Assembly: GCA_949318235.1 (NCBI GenBank)
Contig: OX439131.1
Coordinates: 40,393,492-40,457,491 of the forward strand
Length of the DNA stretch: 64,000 nt
Direction: 5' to 3'
Source of the DNA: Ecdyonurus torrentis
Taxonomy: Eukaryota; Arthropoda; Insecta; Ephemeroptera; Heptageniidae
The stretch's first letter is position 1; every line of letters begins with the position of its first letter. Shown piece by piece: positions 1-64,000 of the stretch. The notes beneath the pieces are model-generated. The model was not told the DNA's origin. It was given only the letters and a program-made list of their open reading frames with translations, and did no database searches. The position numbers were made by a program, and so were the translations under genes.

Positions 1-173
1 GGTATAATTTAAATTGCAATGGCCATTATTTATTACAATACATCACTGATGTGTACTTAAATTTAGGCGGAGAAAAATATTTCAACTCCTCCTATATTTA
101 CAGTTTTATCAAATGAGAGTATAGGAAGGCGTGTCTTATTTGAGGTAGAGTGGAGAACCGGAGGACCTTACGT

Positions 174-207
174 TCAGTTTTCACTTGCGTGTCTTAGAGT
201 GAAGTCA
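174..207 (+). promoter_or_regulatory. prd: Inr + DPE core promoter of the paired gene
   Basis: TCAGTT at 174-179 fits the arthropod initiator, with the A at 176 as +1. AGTCA at 203-207 lies exactly at +28 to +32 and fits the downstream promoter element RGWYV. There is no TATA box about 30 bp upstream. Transcription from here would leave a 114-nt 5' UTR before the ATG at 290. TATA-less Inr/DPE promoters are common in insect developmental genes. The motifs and spacing are seen directly; promoter activity is inferred. Confidence 0.6.
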
Positions 208-289
208 CAAAGACTGGTGTTTATTTGTTTGTCAATTGTTACGCTTCAACAGGCGAGTGTGGTTTTTTATAAAAGACTGTTAGACTGAA

Positions 290-16376
<16,087 letters not shown>

Positions 16377-16505
16377 GTAAGCTTTTGTTATATCCAATGA
16401 CTATATATTGCAGTTTTCGCAAATCACGTATTATATATACCAGTCTGCAGTATAAGGTCGCCAGGTTCTCTGCTTCAATAATCAAATTTAATTTATTATT
16501 AGCTT

Positions 16506-16536
<31 letters not shown>

Positions 16537-16856
16537 CAACATGAAAAATTAAACTTTTGTAAAGGACTTTCTGCTACAATGAATGCAACTCACAAATAAA
16601 GAGATATAGATTTTTTTTCTTCTTGGAATAAATTTTAATGATGACTAATAGTTGATATACGTCTGTTAGAGATACGAGTTAACGTATTTTAATATACTGG
16701 TATAGATGATTTAATGCGGAATATTATTGATATCTTGTTATGGGAATACCAAAAGTTATAGAGTGCGTGATTTGACTTTTTATAAATATTTCTCAGCATC
16801 AACAATCTCGTGTAAACAAAAGTTGATATTTTATACAGTATGTCATTTTACTTGCT

Positions 16857-16896
<40 letters not shown>

Positions 16897-17507
16897 TTGA
16901 AACAATTAAGAAAGTGAAACACAGAAAACAACGCTTAACAATATAATGTATATCTATTGTTTTAATTTTCAATTAAAGTAATATTTCAGTTACAATTTTA
17001 TAATAATATAACCTTTTCAAAAAGTTAATTTATAATTTAATACCTGAACTTTTTTTTATGTTACAAAAGAAAATCAAACAATAATAAAAATTCTTTCATG
17101 TATTTGATTGACAGACAAAAAAGTAATTTATACAGTAGCAAACTCCTGTCTTAAAATATTTAAAAATGAATTTTCATTCATATAGTTTATAGCAATCTTT
17201 TTTTTAACTTTAAAAAAATATATATCCCACGGGAAGAATAAAAAAATTGGTCTAAAATATTTTTCAAATTGGTCTTTTTAAAAAAATATGATTTATAATT
17301 TTAAAATAAAAAATATTATTAAACCCTCATATAGGTAAAAAAAAAAAAAGAAAAAAAGAAATAGATTGATGGAAAAAAATAATGAAAGAATTTTGATAAA
17401 AAAAAATATTGTTCTCCAGGTGTTAATTTTTTTTTATATGAGTAGAGGGAGGTGTTATATAAAGTTGACAATGAAATTTGAAAAGTATAAGGCTTTGGCA
17501 TGCACCT
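16377..17507 (+). other. paired intron 6 or 3' region, no coding seen
   Basis: Very A+T-rich, with two long T tracts (16508-16536, 16859-16895). No acceptor leading to a plausible continuation of Paired was found before the assembly gap. Confidence 0.7.
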
Positions 17508-17707
17508 NNNNNNNNNNNNNNNNNNNNNNNNNNNNNNNNNNNNNNNNNNNNNNNNNNNNNNNNNNNNNNNNNNNNNNNNNNNNNNNNNNNNNNNNNNNNN
17601 NNNNNNNNNNNNNNNNNNNNNNNNNNNNNNNNNNNNNNNNNNNNNNNNNNNNNNNNNNNNNNNNNNNNNNNNNNNNNNNNNNNNNNNNNNNNNNNNNNNN
17701 NNNNNNN
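17508..17707. other. Assembly gap of exactly 200 N
   Basis: A run of 200 N. The round size may be a placeholder. It falls where the 3' ends of both genes should be, so the real missing sequence may be longer. Confidence 0.99.
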
Positions 17708-53857
<36,150 letters not shown>

Positions 53858-54087
53858 CTCACAATATAGCAATTTATAATTAAGAACACACTAACACTCA
53901 CTTTCACTTATTATTAACTTTCATTGAATTATAATGAATTTGTACTTTAAATACATATTAATTAATTCACGAACACTTTGGATTATATACATATATCACA
54001 TTAATTTCTTTGTAATCATAATTATAATTACTATTATTTTTTTTTATATCACATTTAAGAACGTTATTTTCTCGACATTCCCCGGTC

Positions 54088-54093
54088 AACTGA
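54088..54093 (-). promoter_or_regulatory. sei: Initiator-like site upstream of KCNH long-form start
   Basis: TCAGTT on the minus strand, about 230 bases before the ATG at 53857, in a locally less A+T-rich patch (about 54060-54190). No TATA box at -30 and no DPE at +28 were found, so this is a weak candidate start site. Confidence 0.3.
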
Positions 54094-54717
54094 CGAGCTT
54101 ATAGAAAAAGAAAAAAGTTCCGCAGCTTTTACAGAGACACACTGTCAAGTATTTTGTACCTTTGCTTTGGAGGGAGAAAAATAGAAGAGTTTTAACGTGG
54201 TGGGGCAAGGTAGGAAAGAAAAAAAAAATCTACATTCGGGGTTAATATTATATAGCAAGTAGAAGTTAGTTGATAAAATAGTCGTGGGGTGAAATGGAGG
54301 CAGCACGTGTTTATACTATCACTGAGCAAGCGCGATGATATAATACGATAATAAAGCCTGCTTTCATATATACTTCAATGAAAATAGAGTTGGATATATG
54401 ATACTCAGCCTCCAAAATAATAATAATAATAATAGTAAATAAATAAATCCCTCGATGATAAATCACACAATACACACATGTCCCTTGGTCTAACAAACTG
54501 AGGAGAAAACTTATAAAGTAGGCAACCCACCCTACAATGTCTATTGCAAGCCTGAATTTAATAATGTCAACAATTTCTTAAGTTTCTTACTTTTCAGTTC
54601 TTTAATCTCAGTTTGTGAGGGTACAGAAGGGTGGAGGGACATGATAGGTGTATCCTACTCATGAATTTGACGTTTTTTATTTAATGTTTTGAGTCCAGGA
54701 TTCCTACTATAAAACTA

Positions 54718-54868
54718 CATTTCTCCCAATACTAGTTCGAGCGGATACAGTGTAATTAACAATGTAATGTCAACTGTGATTGGCTAGTAGGTTTATAACA
54801 CGCTCTATGATTGGTTTAGCACCACGGATACAGCTTTTGGCGGGAACGACCTTGTTTTGGCTAGAGTG
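54718..54868. mobile_element. TA-flanked miniature element, family B copy 2
   Basis: Direct copy of 27208-27356. Flanked by TA on both sides (54716-54717, 54869-54870). Imperfect inverted ends CATTTCTCCCAATAC and CACTCTAGCCAAAAC. 151 bp, no open frame. Tc1/mariner-type MITE by inference. Confidence 0.75.
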
Positions 54869-55435
54869 TAGATATATTAATATAATTTTCTTGAATTAAA
54901 AAAAGAATAATAATAATACAAAAACTTCTTGCATATAAAAGTCAATAAAAAAATTCAGAAAAATTATAAACTTATATTTGCCTTTTTGATGGCCTAAAAT
55001 ATAATTTTGAATCATATGAAAATCTTTATTGATGGTTCCATATAATAAAGAATATAGCTGGTTCCTACTTGGAGAAGAGATATTTTTAATAGCTAAAAAT
55101 ACATTATAAAGTACTGTACTTGCTATTTCTTAATTTAAATTCCTACTTGCGTCCATTTGTTAGCGTTATAAAAAAAAAAAAAAGAACAGTTAATAGTGAA
55201 ATTCTAGGGAAAAATAATCTAAATCTCATCATTTTCAACATCATTAAGAAAACATTGCAATTTAACCTAAAGGCATTTTATAATATTAATGCATTATAAT
55301 TTCAATCCATTGAGTGCCTTTCAATGTATAATCAAAGAACCAGCTTCTGAGTGTAAAAACGGTCTTGTATATTGATCGTAATGTTATATTTGAAAAAGCT
55401 ATATACTATAATTATATAATACTATCAATGATTTG

Positions 55436-55466
<31 letters not shown>

Positions 55467-55977
55467 GCAACGTCATACCTTTATACCATGGCAACGTCAA
55501 CGTTTGTTTGTTTACTTAAGTGACGCAGTCACGCTATTTGCAGTGTCCAGTTACACATAGCACGTGCATGGGAGCGAAAGAAAAAACTAGAGCTTTCTAA
55601 TAAGCTTTCAATGTAAAGTAATTAGAAGCTTTATTTGCAAAGATATCAGCAAATTTCCAAATTTTATTGAAATAAAAAAAACTTTTTCAAACTTTGCTGT
55701 TATGGTATTGTGCAATAGTTCAATATTTATTTATGAACATCATCATGTTGCTTGTAAAATTAAGCATTAGTTGTTACGATGGTATAACTCTTGCTTTAGT
55801 TCCTGGAAAAATATTGTAACGTTTTCAATATTATCAATGGTGTAAGTTAAAAATACTATAAAGTAATTCATCATATTAAATATTTGTGGTAGACAGCAAC
55901 TATAAGCCGTGTTAATTGTTATAATCAAAAAGTTTCTTTTATAGTTTTAAAGGCTTTCTTTAAATCTGCAAAACCTC

Positions 55978-56022
<45 letters not shown>

Positions 56023-56644
56023 AGCTTATTATGCAAAAAATATATTATTTACGAAACTCTTTCGTGTGTGCTTTTTTCTAGCTCTAAGTATTGTTACATT
56101 TTTTATCTATATTATTTATCGCTTAAGCTGTGTCAAAATTTAGTAGTTTTTTGTGTGCTCATATTTGCATAAAAAGACCATACACTATTTTTCATAGCTA
56201 TATTTATATTTTTAGTTCATATCTAAATCTTTAGATATAAAAAAAGAGAAAAATTACTTGCTATTAATAATTCCTGTTACATGTTATTATCTTTTATTAT
56301 TGTTATTAGTATTTTTTTTAAAGGCACTGTAGTTTTAAAATTGTAATAAAAGTGTCTCGTACGCATTGCACCAGCATAAAATTCATAGTGACATAATAGA
56401 CAAGCAATAAATTACACGCTTGCATTATTGCAGTTTGCAAGTAAACGATTTGTTAGTAAACATTAGAGAATATTCAATTTAATGTATAGATAGTTTAATA
56501 AAATACTCACGTAAAATATATTACAAAAGGTTTTATTTAGAAAAAAAAAAGAAGGGGGAACCAATGTGGAAGTTTATACTAAAATCCTTTTTTATACTAA
56601 AGACTTAGTCATTAAAAATACAAAAGATAAATAAAGACCAGAAA

Positions 56645-56657
56645 AGAGAGAGAGAGA

Positions 56658-56690
<33 letters not shown>
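56645..56690. repeat. (GA)n microsatellite
   Basis: Two adjoining AG dinucleotide runs separated by ATA. Confidence 0.9.
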
Positions 56691-56694
<4 letters not shown>

Positions 56695-57439
56695 AGCTTG
56701 AAAAAGGATGAGAATTAATGGAGCTGATATAAAATTCCATTAACGTTTAAATGTGTTATTTTATACAGATTTTAACATTTTTACTGTATTCAAATAGAAG
56801 AAAAAAGTACTGTTTAATATTTTATATGTGTGCTTTTAATTAGAAGACTAAACATATTAACGATAACTCAAAGTTTTTGTTTTTTAAAAACTTCTCTTTG
56901 TGTGGGGTTTCCAGTTAAATTGAACTATATATACACTGCGTCACAGTAATAAAAAATTAATGAAGTTCAGGTTAGAACAGTGGGATGTTACATAATAATA
57001 ATAATTTTCATTATTTCCAAAGCTCCATCGAACTCATATATGTTCACCCTCTTCACGTTATATATTCGCATGAAACTCATGGGTTGTTCCAATCAGTGAA
57101 TTTACAAATAACTTATGTAAAGTACGATTCAAATTTATAACTTAAAAGTACATCATGATGTATTACATTGTTTCATTAAATTATAAAAATACTTGGTGCT
57201 GCGGAACAAATCTTTAAAAATATTTCATAAATAATATATTGAATAAAAAAAGTTTTTAATTATTTATTGCAGTTTGAAAGAAGTTCTAATATTAATATTT
57301 GTACTATACATTTTTTTATGTCGTTTCCATCTCGTTCAAAAGTATCCTCTAAAGTTATCAAGATTGTGGGTTTATATTTTTTTCTGCTTTGCTAAACCAT
57401 CGAGCTAACTCTATGAGACGCTCGTCTCGCCCGTGCATA

Positions 57440-57599
57440 CAGTCCGTGCCACCTAAGGATGTTAGCGATTAATCGAAATCGAGCCACGAGCCAATAAACG
57501 CTCAAGCGCTCATGGTCGCTAGAAGGTGGGGTAATGTTAACTACATGGAGAGTTTTTATGTGCTCTTTTATTGGTCCCATCCTTAGCTGGCGCAGACTG
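57440..57599. mobile_element. TA-flanked MITE, 160 bp
   Basis: Inverted ends CAGTCCGTGCCACCTAAGG and, read inward from the right, CAGTCTGCGCCAGCTAAGG, flanked by TA (57438-57439, 57600-57601). It is noticeably less A+T-rich than its surroundings. No open frame. Tc1/mariner-type by inference; no second copy in this window. Confidence 0.85.
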
Positions 57600-60500
57600 T
57601 AGCTTCAAATAAAACATTTCGACGCTATGAAGACGATTTATTTTATATAAACTGTCAACTTTGACACATATTACTTCCACATATATAGACATGACATACA
57701 TACCTATAAGTTTTGTATTCAATAAAACACAAGCACACAATTAATGCATGCTGTTAATTGTAACGATAGAACTGTGGTACTGCTCCGCTCTGTATATTAA
57801 ACCGCAGTCAACAGCAGCTGTCTGCCATGTTTTCTCTCAATAATAATTCCTCTATGTGGTTTCTACATTCTATCTATTATTATTACTATTATTCAGCACT
57901 GAATATCAACAGAAATTTAGATAACTATGATATTAATTATTAATATTCACGTTACAAAAATTTTCAATTTATTCGTCAAAATTAAAATGTAAACATTTTT
58001 CTTAATTAAAAGTTAAATTAACAGTTAATTAACAGTAAAAGTTGGTCATTCAAATGATTTTTCAATTTTAAAGTGCGTTTAAATTTAAATGACGAGATAT
58101 AGTAATACATAAAACTTTTGCTGTATAAAAAAAGTTAATAAACCAAATTTTTTTTTTAAATTTTTAAATTTTTAGGTTTTTTAATTTTATAGAAATGACT
58201 TGTGTTGAGCAGTGTGAGCACTGGTATGAGAATTAACCTAAAAATGCAAGATTTTATTGCTTTCAAAGTTTACATGAGGAAAATGTAATGACAGCTTATG
58301 CAAGTAGCTACGTAACATTCGATAATACCAGCATTTACTGTTAGTAATGCCAAATAAACATTTACTTTTCCAAAATAATCTGTGACTTGCTTTTGTCACG
58401 TAAATCTATTGACTTTTAATCATAAAATATTGTGAATGCGTTAAAATATATTTTTCAAAACTAACTTGATTTAATTCAAACAAAATCCAGTGCAGACATT
58501 TACAGAACTTAATTTAACTTTTCGTATTTATAATAACTTTTATCTTAATCTGTTACTTTGTTGGCTTTCAAAGTTAATAAACCTTCATAAGTGTTTAATG
58601 AGTAAATTTTACAATTTCTTTGTGGTGTTTCTTAAAAAGTTTGTTATTTTGCTTTTGGAAGAAAATTTATATCTTACACAATCTTGTAACCTTTGATATT
58701 AAAAGTTTTTATAAAAACTAGAAAAACATAAAAATATAAGTTTTGCAATGTTTGCTATTGTTGAAATATTCACATAAAAACGTCTTTATTATAGGATTAA
58801 TTTTTTTCCCTCCACTTTGACGCTTTTTGTCTAGTAAAGCAAAAACTTTTTTTTTGGACTCAGATTTTTCCAAGTAAAATATCTGGATAACCAAAGTGTG
58901 TGCTAACCATATTTTATTATGTGGCTTAAAACTTTTTTTTTTTTTTTTTGAATTGTAACTGAAACTTTTGCCTTCAACTTCTAAACTCTTGTTTACATTA
59001 CAAATTTTCACCATATTTCTTGTTGTAAAAATTGAAATAAATCAATATTTTAGGATTAAACGTACAATTTTTTTCAGACTTTTGTCATTAAAATAGATAA
59101 AATTCTGATAGTTCAAAATGATATTTTACGATATTTTACTTTTGACAGTATTGACAACAGAAAATAATAAAATATTGATGAAAATGTTTGATATTTCATG
59201 TCTTACGTAAAGTTTCTAATTACAGCTTTCAGTTGCAGGCATTATTTTTATAATTAAAACTTTCAAAAGTTTGAAAATATAAATTGATATTTCAAACAAC
59301 AATCTCATCACACGAATATAAGAACAAAACAGAAATCTCAATAACTTTATACAAAAGAGTTCTGAACAAAATCGTCTCATTAAATATGCCAACTCAAGCT
59401 TATCCAATTTTTTCAACAAGTTGAGCATTTACTTTTATTTGTTCGAAGAAACTCTATTGTGACATTTTTACTCTAAAATTTTTAGTTTATTTTAATTTAC
59501 TGCATTAATTTTTTATAGCAAGATATAATCCTTTACAAATAAGAATACAACTATTGTTAACAAGAATAAAAATACATTGTAAGAGATGTTTAAATACAAT
59601 ACCAAGCTATATAAAATGAACATAGTATATTTTTGCAGGAAAGAGTAAAAAGAATAAAAAGTTTCTTTCTTTTCTTGCGAAATGTCTTAACTCTCACGAG
59701 ACATTAAACTCTTGCATGAGTAATAAGCATCGTTTCTTATATATATTATATTTTGTTGCAAAACTTAATATTTCTTGCAAATGTATCAAGTTCACACATT
59801 ATACATGTAGAACTTTTCACCATGTATTCAAAGTTTAATATACTTCAATATACATCTCTCAAAGAAACTAGTGTAACATATTTTACATTTCATTTACATC
59901 GAATTTTGAGAAAACGTTGACAGTTGAGTTCATTAGTTTGAAATTAACACTTTGTAGTTTGATATGAACATGGTATGTTTCAATATAAAAAATAAATGTT
60001 GTAATTAATTATTATTATTATTGACATATTTGTTATAATTTATGCAATGAACTGTTAAAATTGTTTTATATTTTTCATGAATAAAAAAGTTATCACTTGA
60101 ACGAATTTCTGACATTTCTGCTTATTTTAACTTAAATTGAGTATAAATGTGAGATATATGCTTGCTGTTTGATTAAATTCTTGAAATTGGAATGTGATTT
60201 GTAAAAGTATTTCTTAATAAATGCCATTCAATTTTTGTTAACATAATTATTTGTGTCGTGATTTTTTTTTATTACAATACTATTTATCTTAACTTAGATT
60301 TTGTAACACTTTGAAATTGAATAATACATAAATTATAATTAAGATTTATATCTTAAACAGAATATTAAATTAAAAGTGATAGATGATGTTCAAATATATT
60401 TTTTTATGCATGTAAATTTAATCTTAGCATTTTTCTTTATTTTTATAATATTAATATATGTAAATTTTATAATATCGTGCTTTTTAATCATTAGAATAAT

Positions 60501-62287
60501 CATATCTCATATCTTCTTTGAGTTTGTTCTTTAATATAGATATTTTATATTCTTAATAGGGTTAAAAATCTCTTGACCTGGGATATCTTGAAACACACTT
60601 ATGTTCTATAGAATAAATTGATGATTTATCGAGTAGCCTCTTTAACTTGGAGCCCCTTTACTATAGACTAACAAGCAATACAGCAAAACACAAAGGGTTG
60701 ACTAAACTTCAGGCGCTTTGCCAACTTTTCATGCCTCAACCAAATACTCAGTATGCTTTTTAATTCAATTATTATAAGCTGGAAAATTGTTAAAATATAT
60801 TTTATTTTGTTTATCTGCATAATATGATTAATTTTTTTTACTAATAATGATAATATAGCTACAAAATTAATTAAATTTAGGTAATAAAAAAAGTATAAAA
60901 ATTATATGAAAATAAATTACTTTTAAACTCAATTAATGAATGTGTGTTACGGATAAATTAATATTCTGATTGTTCAACCATAAAATTGATTACTCATGTA
61001 TATGTGGTATGAAAATTAAACTTTTAATTATATTTACTACATTACATTGTAACAACTACAACTCGACTAAAACTATAGAAAGACGATGATTTCAACCAGA
61101 TTTACTCACTTATTTCAACTTTTTATTAAGTAATCAGGATTAAATTTCTTATATGTATTAATTTTAATATTATATTTATAAAATGCTAAAATTTTATATT
61201 GATCCCTTATTTAGAATCTGAGAAATAGTGGTATATCCAATTGAAACTATCTTCTTTTTATTTTTGGTCGGGTTGTAAATTACAGCATTAAATTTTTATC
61301 AAACGTAATATTAGAAACGTAATATTATGGTACTATATTTATTGATATATAAAAAAAAAATTACCAAAATTAGTATTGGATTTCAGAAAGTTTGTTACGG
61401 ATTAAAAAATGGAGAAGTAAAAAATAAAAAAGTGGTTTATCACAGCTAGACATGAAAAAATATCATTCAATGTTGACATTATAACCTTTTCAAACCAATC
61501 TATCCTCACTTCAACATCATAAATCTATCTTAAGAGTATCATCCGTCCAGTATAAGTCTACGAATTTCACTCTCTGTATGCTCGAGACCTCTAGCGTCTT
61601 TTCACTACACTATTCAATAGTTTATTCCCAGAAATGTTTCAACTATTAACTGGAAACAAAAAATTTATAAAGGTTAACCCAAGTGAACACAGACATGGTT
61701 ATATATAATATTAATTAAAAATTATAATTAGGTCGTCATGTTGTGTAATACTATAGACTCATTCGAGTATTCAAATAAATTTACGGCACAAATATTTCGT
61801 ATGAATTTTGAAACAAAGCTCCTTAAAACTGGAGAAATCAAGTTAAAAATAAATACTAAAAAATAATGTTCAACAAAATTAAGGTTGAAAATATGTATAA
61901 ATTTCAATAACACAATTCTTAATTAAAGTATATATTTTTTCTTTACATTAAACTCGAAAAACTATAAAAGTGGAATATTTAGAATTTTTTCTCTCAACTT
62001 TTTATTTCATAAACTTTTGATTAATCTATTCAACGTGACATTTTGTCTTTGTTTAATAATTACGTCCTAGTACATCATGGTGTAACTTTCAATAAGCTTG
62101 ACGTAACCACAGATACGTGTTGAATAGTAAAATACTCTGCTGCTATTTCTTTTCGTGTATTTTATTACATCTACTGTATATAATTTATATGCCCAGTACT
62201 TGTAGCGTACTCCGCTTTTATAATCAATGAAGTACAAGAAAAAAATATTTCGAAATACGATTCCGTTTTTATACAAACAAACTCATT

Positions 62288-62292
<5 letters not shown>

Positions 62293-62365
<73 letters not shown>
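62293..62365. repeat. (TA)n microsatellite
   Basis: Over 35 uninterrupted TA units in the flank. Confidence 0.95.
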
Positions 62366-62372
<7 letters not shown>

Positions 62373-63341
62373 TATTATAATCTTAAATTTTTTCTAAAAA
62401 TCTCAATAACACAATATGTATTCAAGAATAAAAGTTCTATAAGTATTCATTTTTACTATTTATCAATTGTTATTGATTTTAATGATAGTGCATATAAAAA
62501 TATGAGAAAATATTACGCTGGTAAAAAATTTAAACAAAAACTTAACAAAGCTGTTAAATTCAGATTTTTCGTATATATATTTTTTGTTATATATTTTTTC
62601 CGAAAGACCACTTAAAACTTTTTTTTTATCCATTAAATATGAATATGGCTAAAGAATAGCTAGTTAAAATTTCAACAAGCATGCGGGTAGACTAAAATAT
62701 ATTTTATATTAATGGAAATAAAAGTATTAAATTTAAATTTTGTGGTTTTTAAAATATTAGAGAGCAACATCTAAAAAACAGTTTTAATATATTGAGCTAC
62801 GTTGAAATTGTTTAATCGTTAATATAAAATAAGTAAATAAATAGTAATTATTTTCTACTCATATTAGATTGAATTACAATATTAATATTACTATTGAAAT
62901 AATAAGTAGTATCCAATATTAATCTCACTGTTCGTTGAGTGCACAGATAATTGAGTGTAAAATGTTAGTGATATTTCCAAAACGTTTAACTGCAAATATG
63001 TTTTTGCTGTAGTATGCACGTTATAATACTAGCATGATATCTTTTAATTATAGCAAATAATTAAATTTCATCCAATATTTGAGTGCTAAATTTTTTTTTA
63101 ATGTTACGTATATACACTCTCGCATATAAAATTTTCTATGATAAATCATTATATTCTGTACAGCAATAGGAATACAAGAATTATATATTATATATACATA
63201 TATAAAATAAGTCAATAAAAAGAGAAGAAAAGTTATACTTTATTTTAAAATTATAAGTGATTATATTAGTAAGAAAACTTAATCATATTGTTAAAAAGTA
63301 AAATAATGATATCAAATATAACATAAAACTTTATAACTTAA

Positions 63342-63662
63342 AGCCATAGACCACATAAAACAACATGTGATTTTTAATGAATAAACACGAAATAATATCT
63401 TCAAAACTGATGACAATTTTTACCAGGATGTTAATGTAGCCTCACGAGAGAGCTTAAAAAAACTGCACAGTATGCAATTTGCGTGAAAATTCATGTTTAT
63501 GACGTCAGAAACATGCAAAAATTAGTACGAAAATGTTGTGTGGGTTCAATAAATCGAATTTTCTGATAACTGCTACGGGGCTACTGTTGGGTTTTGAGAC
63601 AAACTAATGTTATTTATGTAAATACGTGTTTTGTGATGCTTGTTTTTCTCTGCTCTATTCCT
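63342..63662. mobile_element. TTAA miniature element, copy 2 (piggyBac-like MITE)
   Basis: Same family and orientation as 12104-12449. The left flank is TTAA (63338-63341) and the left end AGCCATAGACCAC; the right end ..CTCTATTCCT is followed by TTAC, a decayed TTAA. Several small deletions relative to copy 1. Contains TGACGTCA at 63500. Confidence 0.85.
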
Positions 63663-64000
63663 TTACTGTTTTAACTTTTATTACAAATAATATATTGTTT
63701 ACTTTTGTATAATTATTGCTGTGTTATAAAAAATAATTATAACAAAACTCGAAAGTTCTTTTATTTTTAAACAAAAGATAATTTTGAATAATAATAATAA
63801 TTAAATGTAATACAATGTAATAATTATGATAAGAACAATATAAAAATTTTGATAATAAAGTTAAAATGTAATTAAAACTATAATTAATAAGTATATAATC
63901 TTATCTATTAAATTAATATTTAAATTCACATTAATTTTATTCATTATACTATTCATAGTCATATTAACTTTTTTTAAATTATAATTGCATGCATTACTAA

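Larger units (their letters stand above)
53858..64000. other. Upstream flank of the KCNH gene, no coding recognised
   Basis: About 10 kb of A+T-rich sequence. It holds miniature elements (54718-54868, 57440-57599, 63342-63662), (GA)n at 56645-56690, (TA)n at 62293-62365 and poly(T)/poly(A) tracts at 55439-55466 and 55980-56020. It may contain untranslated exons and regulatory DNA that cannot be told apart here. Confidence 0.75.

Noticed and set aside
268..274. TATAAAA just before the paired ATG
   Set aside because: It lies 16 bases before the ATG, so a start 30 bases downstream would fall inside the coding exon. The Inr/DPE pair at 174-207 is a better fit.
16377..16552. Read-through of paired exon 6 as an alternative C-terminus
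   Set aside because: The extension runs through a T29 tract giving poly-Phe, and the exon has a strong GTAAGC donor.
55439..55580. Poly(T) followed by a less A+T-rich segment as a possible reversed SINE
   Set aside because: No promoter boxes, target duplication or second copy could be found in the window.

Overview
This 64 kb window is A+T-rich animal nuclear DNA carrying two intron-rich genes that converge tail to tail. Short exons with GT-AG junctions, long A/T-rich introns, many poly(A)/poly(T) and (TA)n tracts and numerous miniature DNA transposons rule out a prokaryote. The left gene encodes a Paired-type Pax protein (paired domain, no octapeptide, Ser50 homeodomain) and the right gene an ERG/Seizure-type potassium channel. 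Together these suggest an arthropod, most likely an insect; an A+T-rich hemipteran is plausible but unproven.

Region 1 to about 17.5 kb, + strand: a paired (prd) orthologue. Six coding exons (290-16376) give about 282 residues, with phases that match at every junction. A perfectly spaced Inr plus DPE core promoter lies 114 bp upstream of the ATG. The end of the protein after the homeodomain is not found and probably lies in or next to a 200-base assembly gap (17508-17707).

Region about 17.7 to 53.9 kb, - strand: an ERG-type (KCNH2/6/7; Drosophila seizure) voltage-gated potassium channel gene of more than 36 kb. Seventeen coding exons of the long form read as 1008 codons with matching phases. 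They encode S1-S6, the SVGFG selectivity filter, the C-linker, the cyclic-nucleotide-binding homology domain and a C-terminal coiled coil followed by a Gln/His tract. An eighteenth, terminal exon enters the gap and seems to be joined through a GC-AG intron. A separate exon at 42450-42605 looks like an alternative first exon for a shorter isoform and joins the same downstream exon as the long form, as in the ERG1a/1b arrangement of vertebrates.

Region 53.9 to 64 kb: probable upstream flank of the channel gene. No coding sequence was recognised; it holds repeats and three miniature elements.

The non-coding DNA carries at least twelve non-autonomous DNA-transposon copies whose ends and target-site duplications can mostly be read directly: four TTAA elements, one hAT-like element (8 bp duplication), one Mutator-like foldback (9 bp duplication), several TA elements including a 1.2 kb foldback, and elements with 3 bp duplications. 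The octamer TGACGTCA occurs 11 times, far above expectation for this composition. No transposase, RNA gene or CRISPR-like structure was recognised. The two genes are well-known families; what is new here is mostly gene-structure detail and the transposon set.
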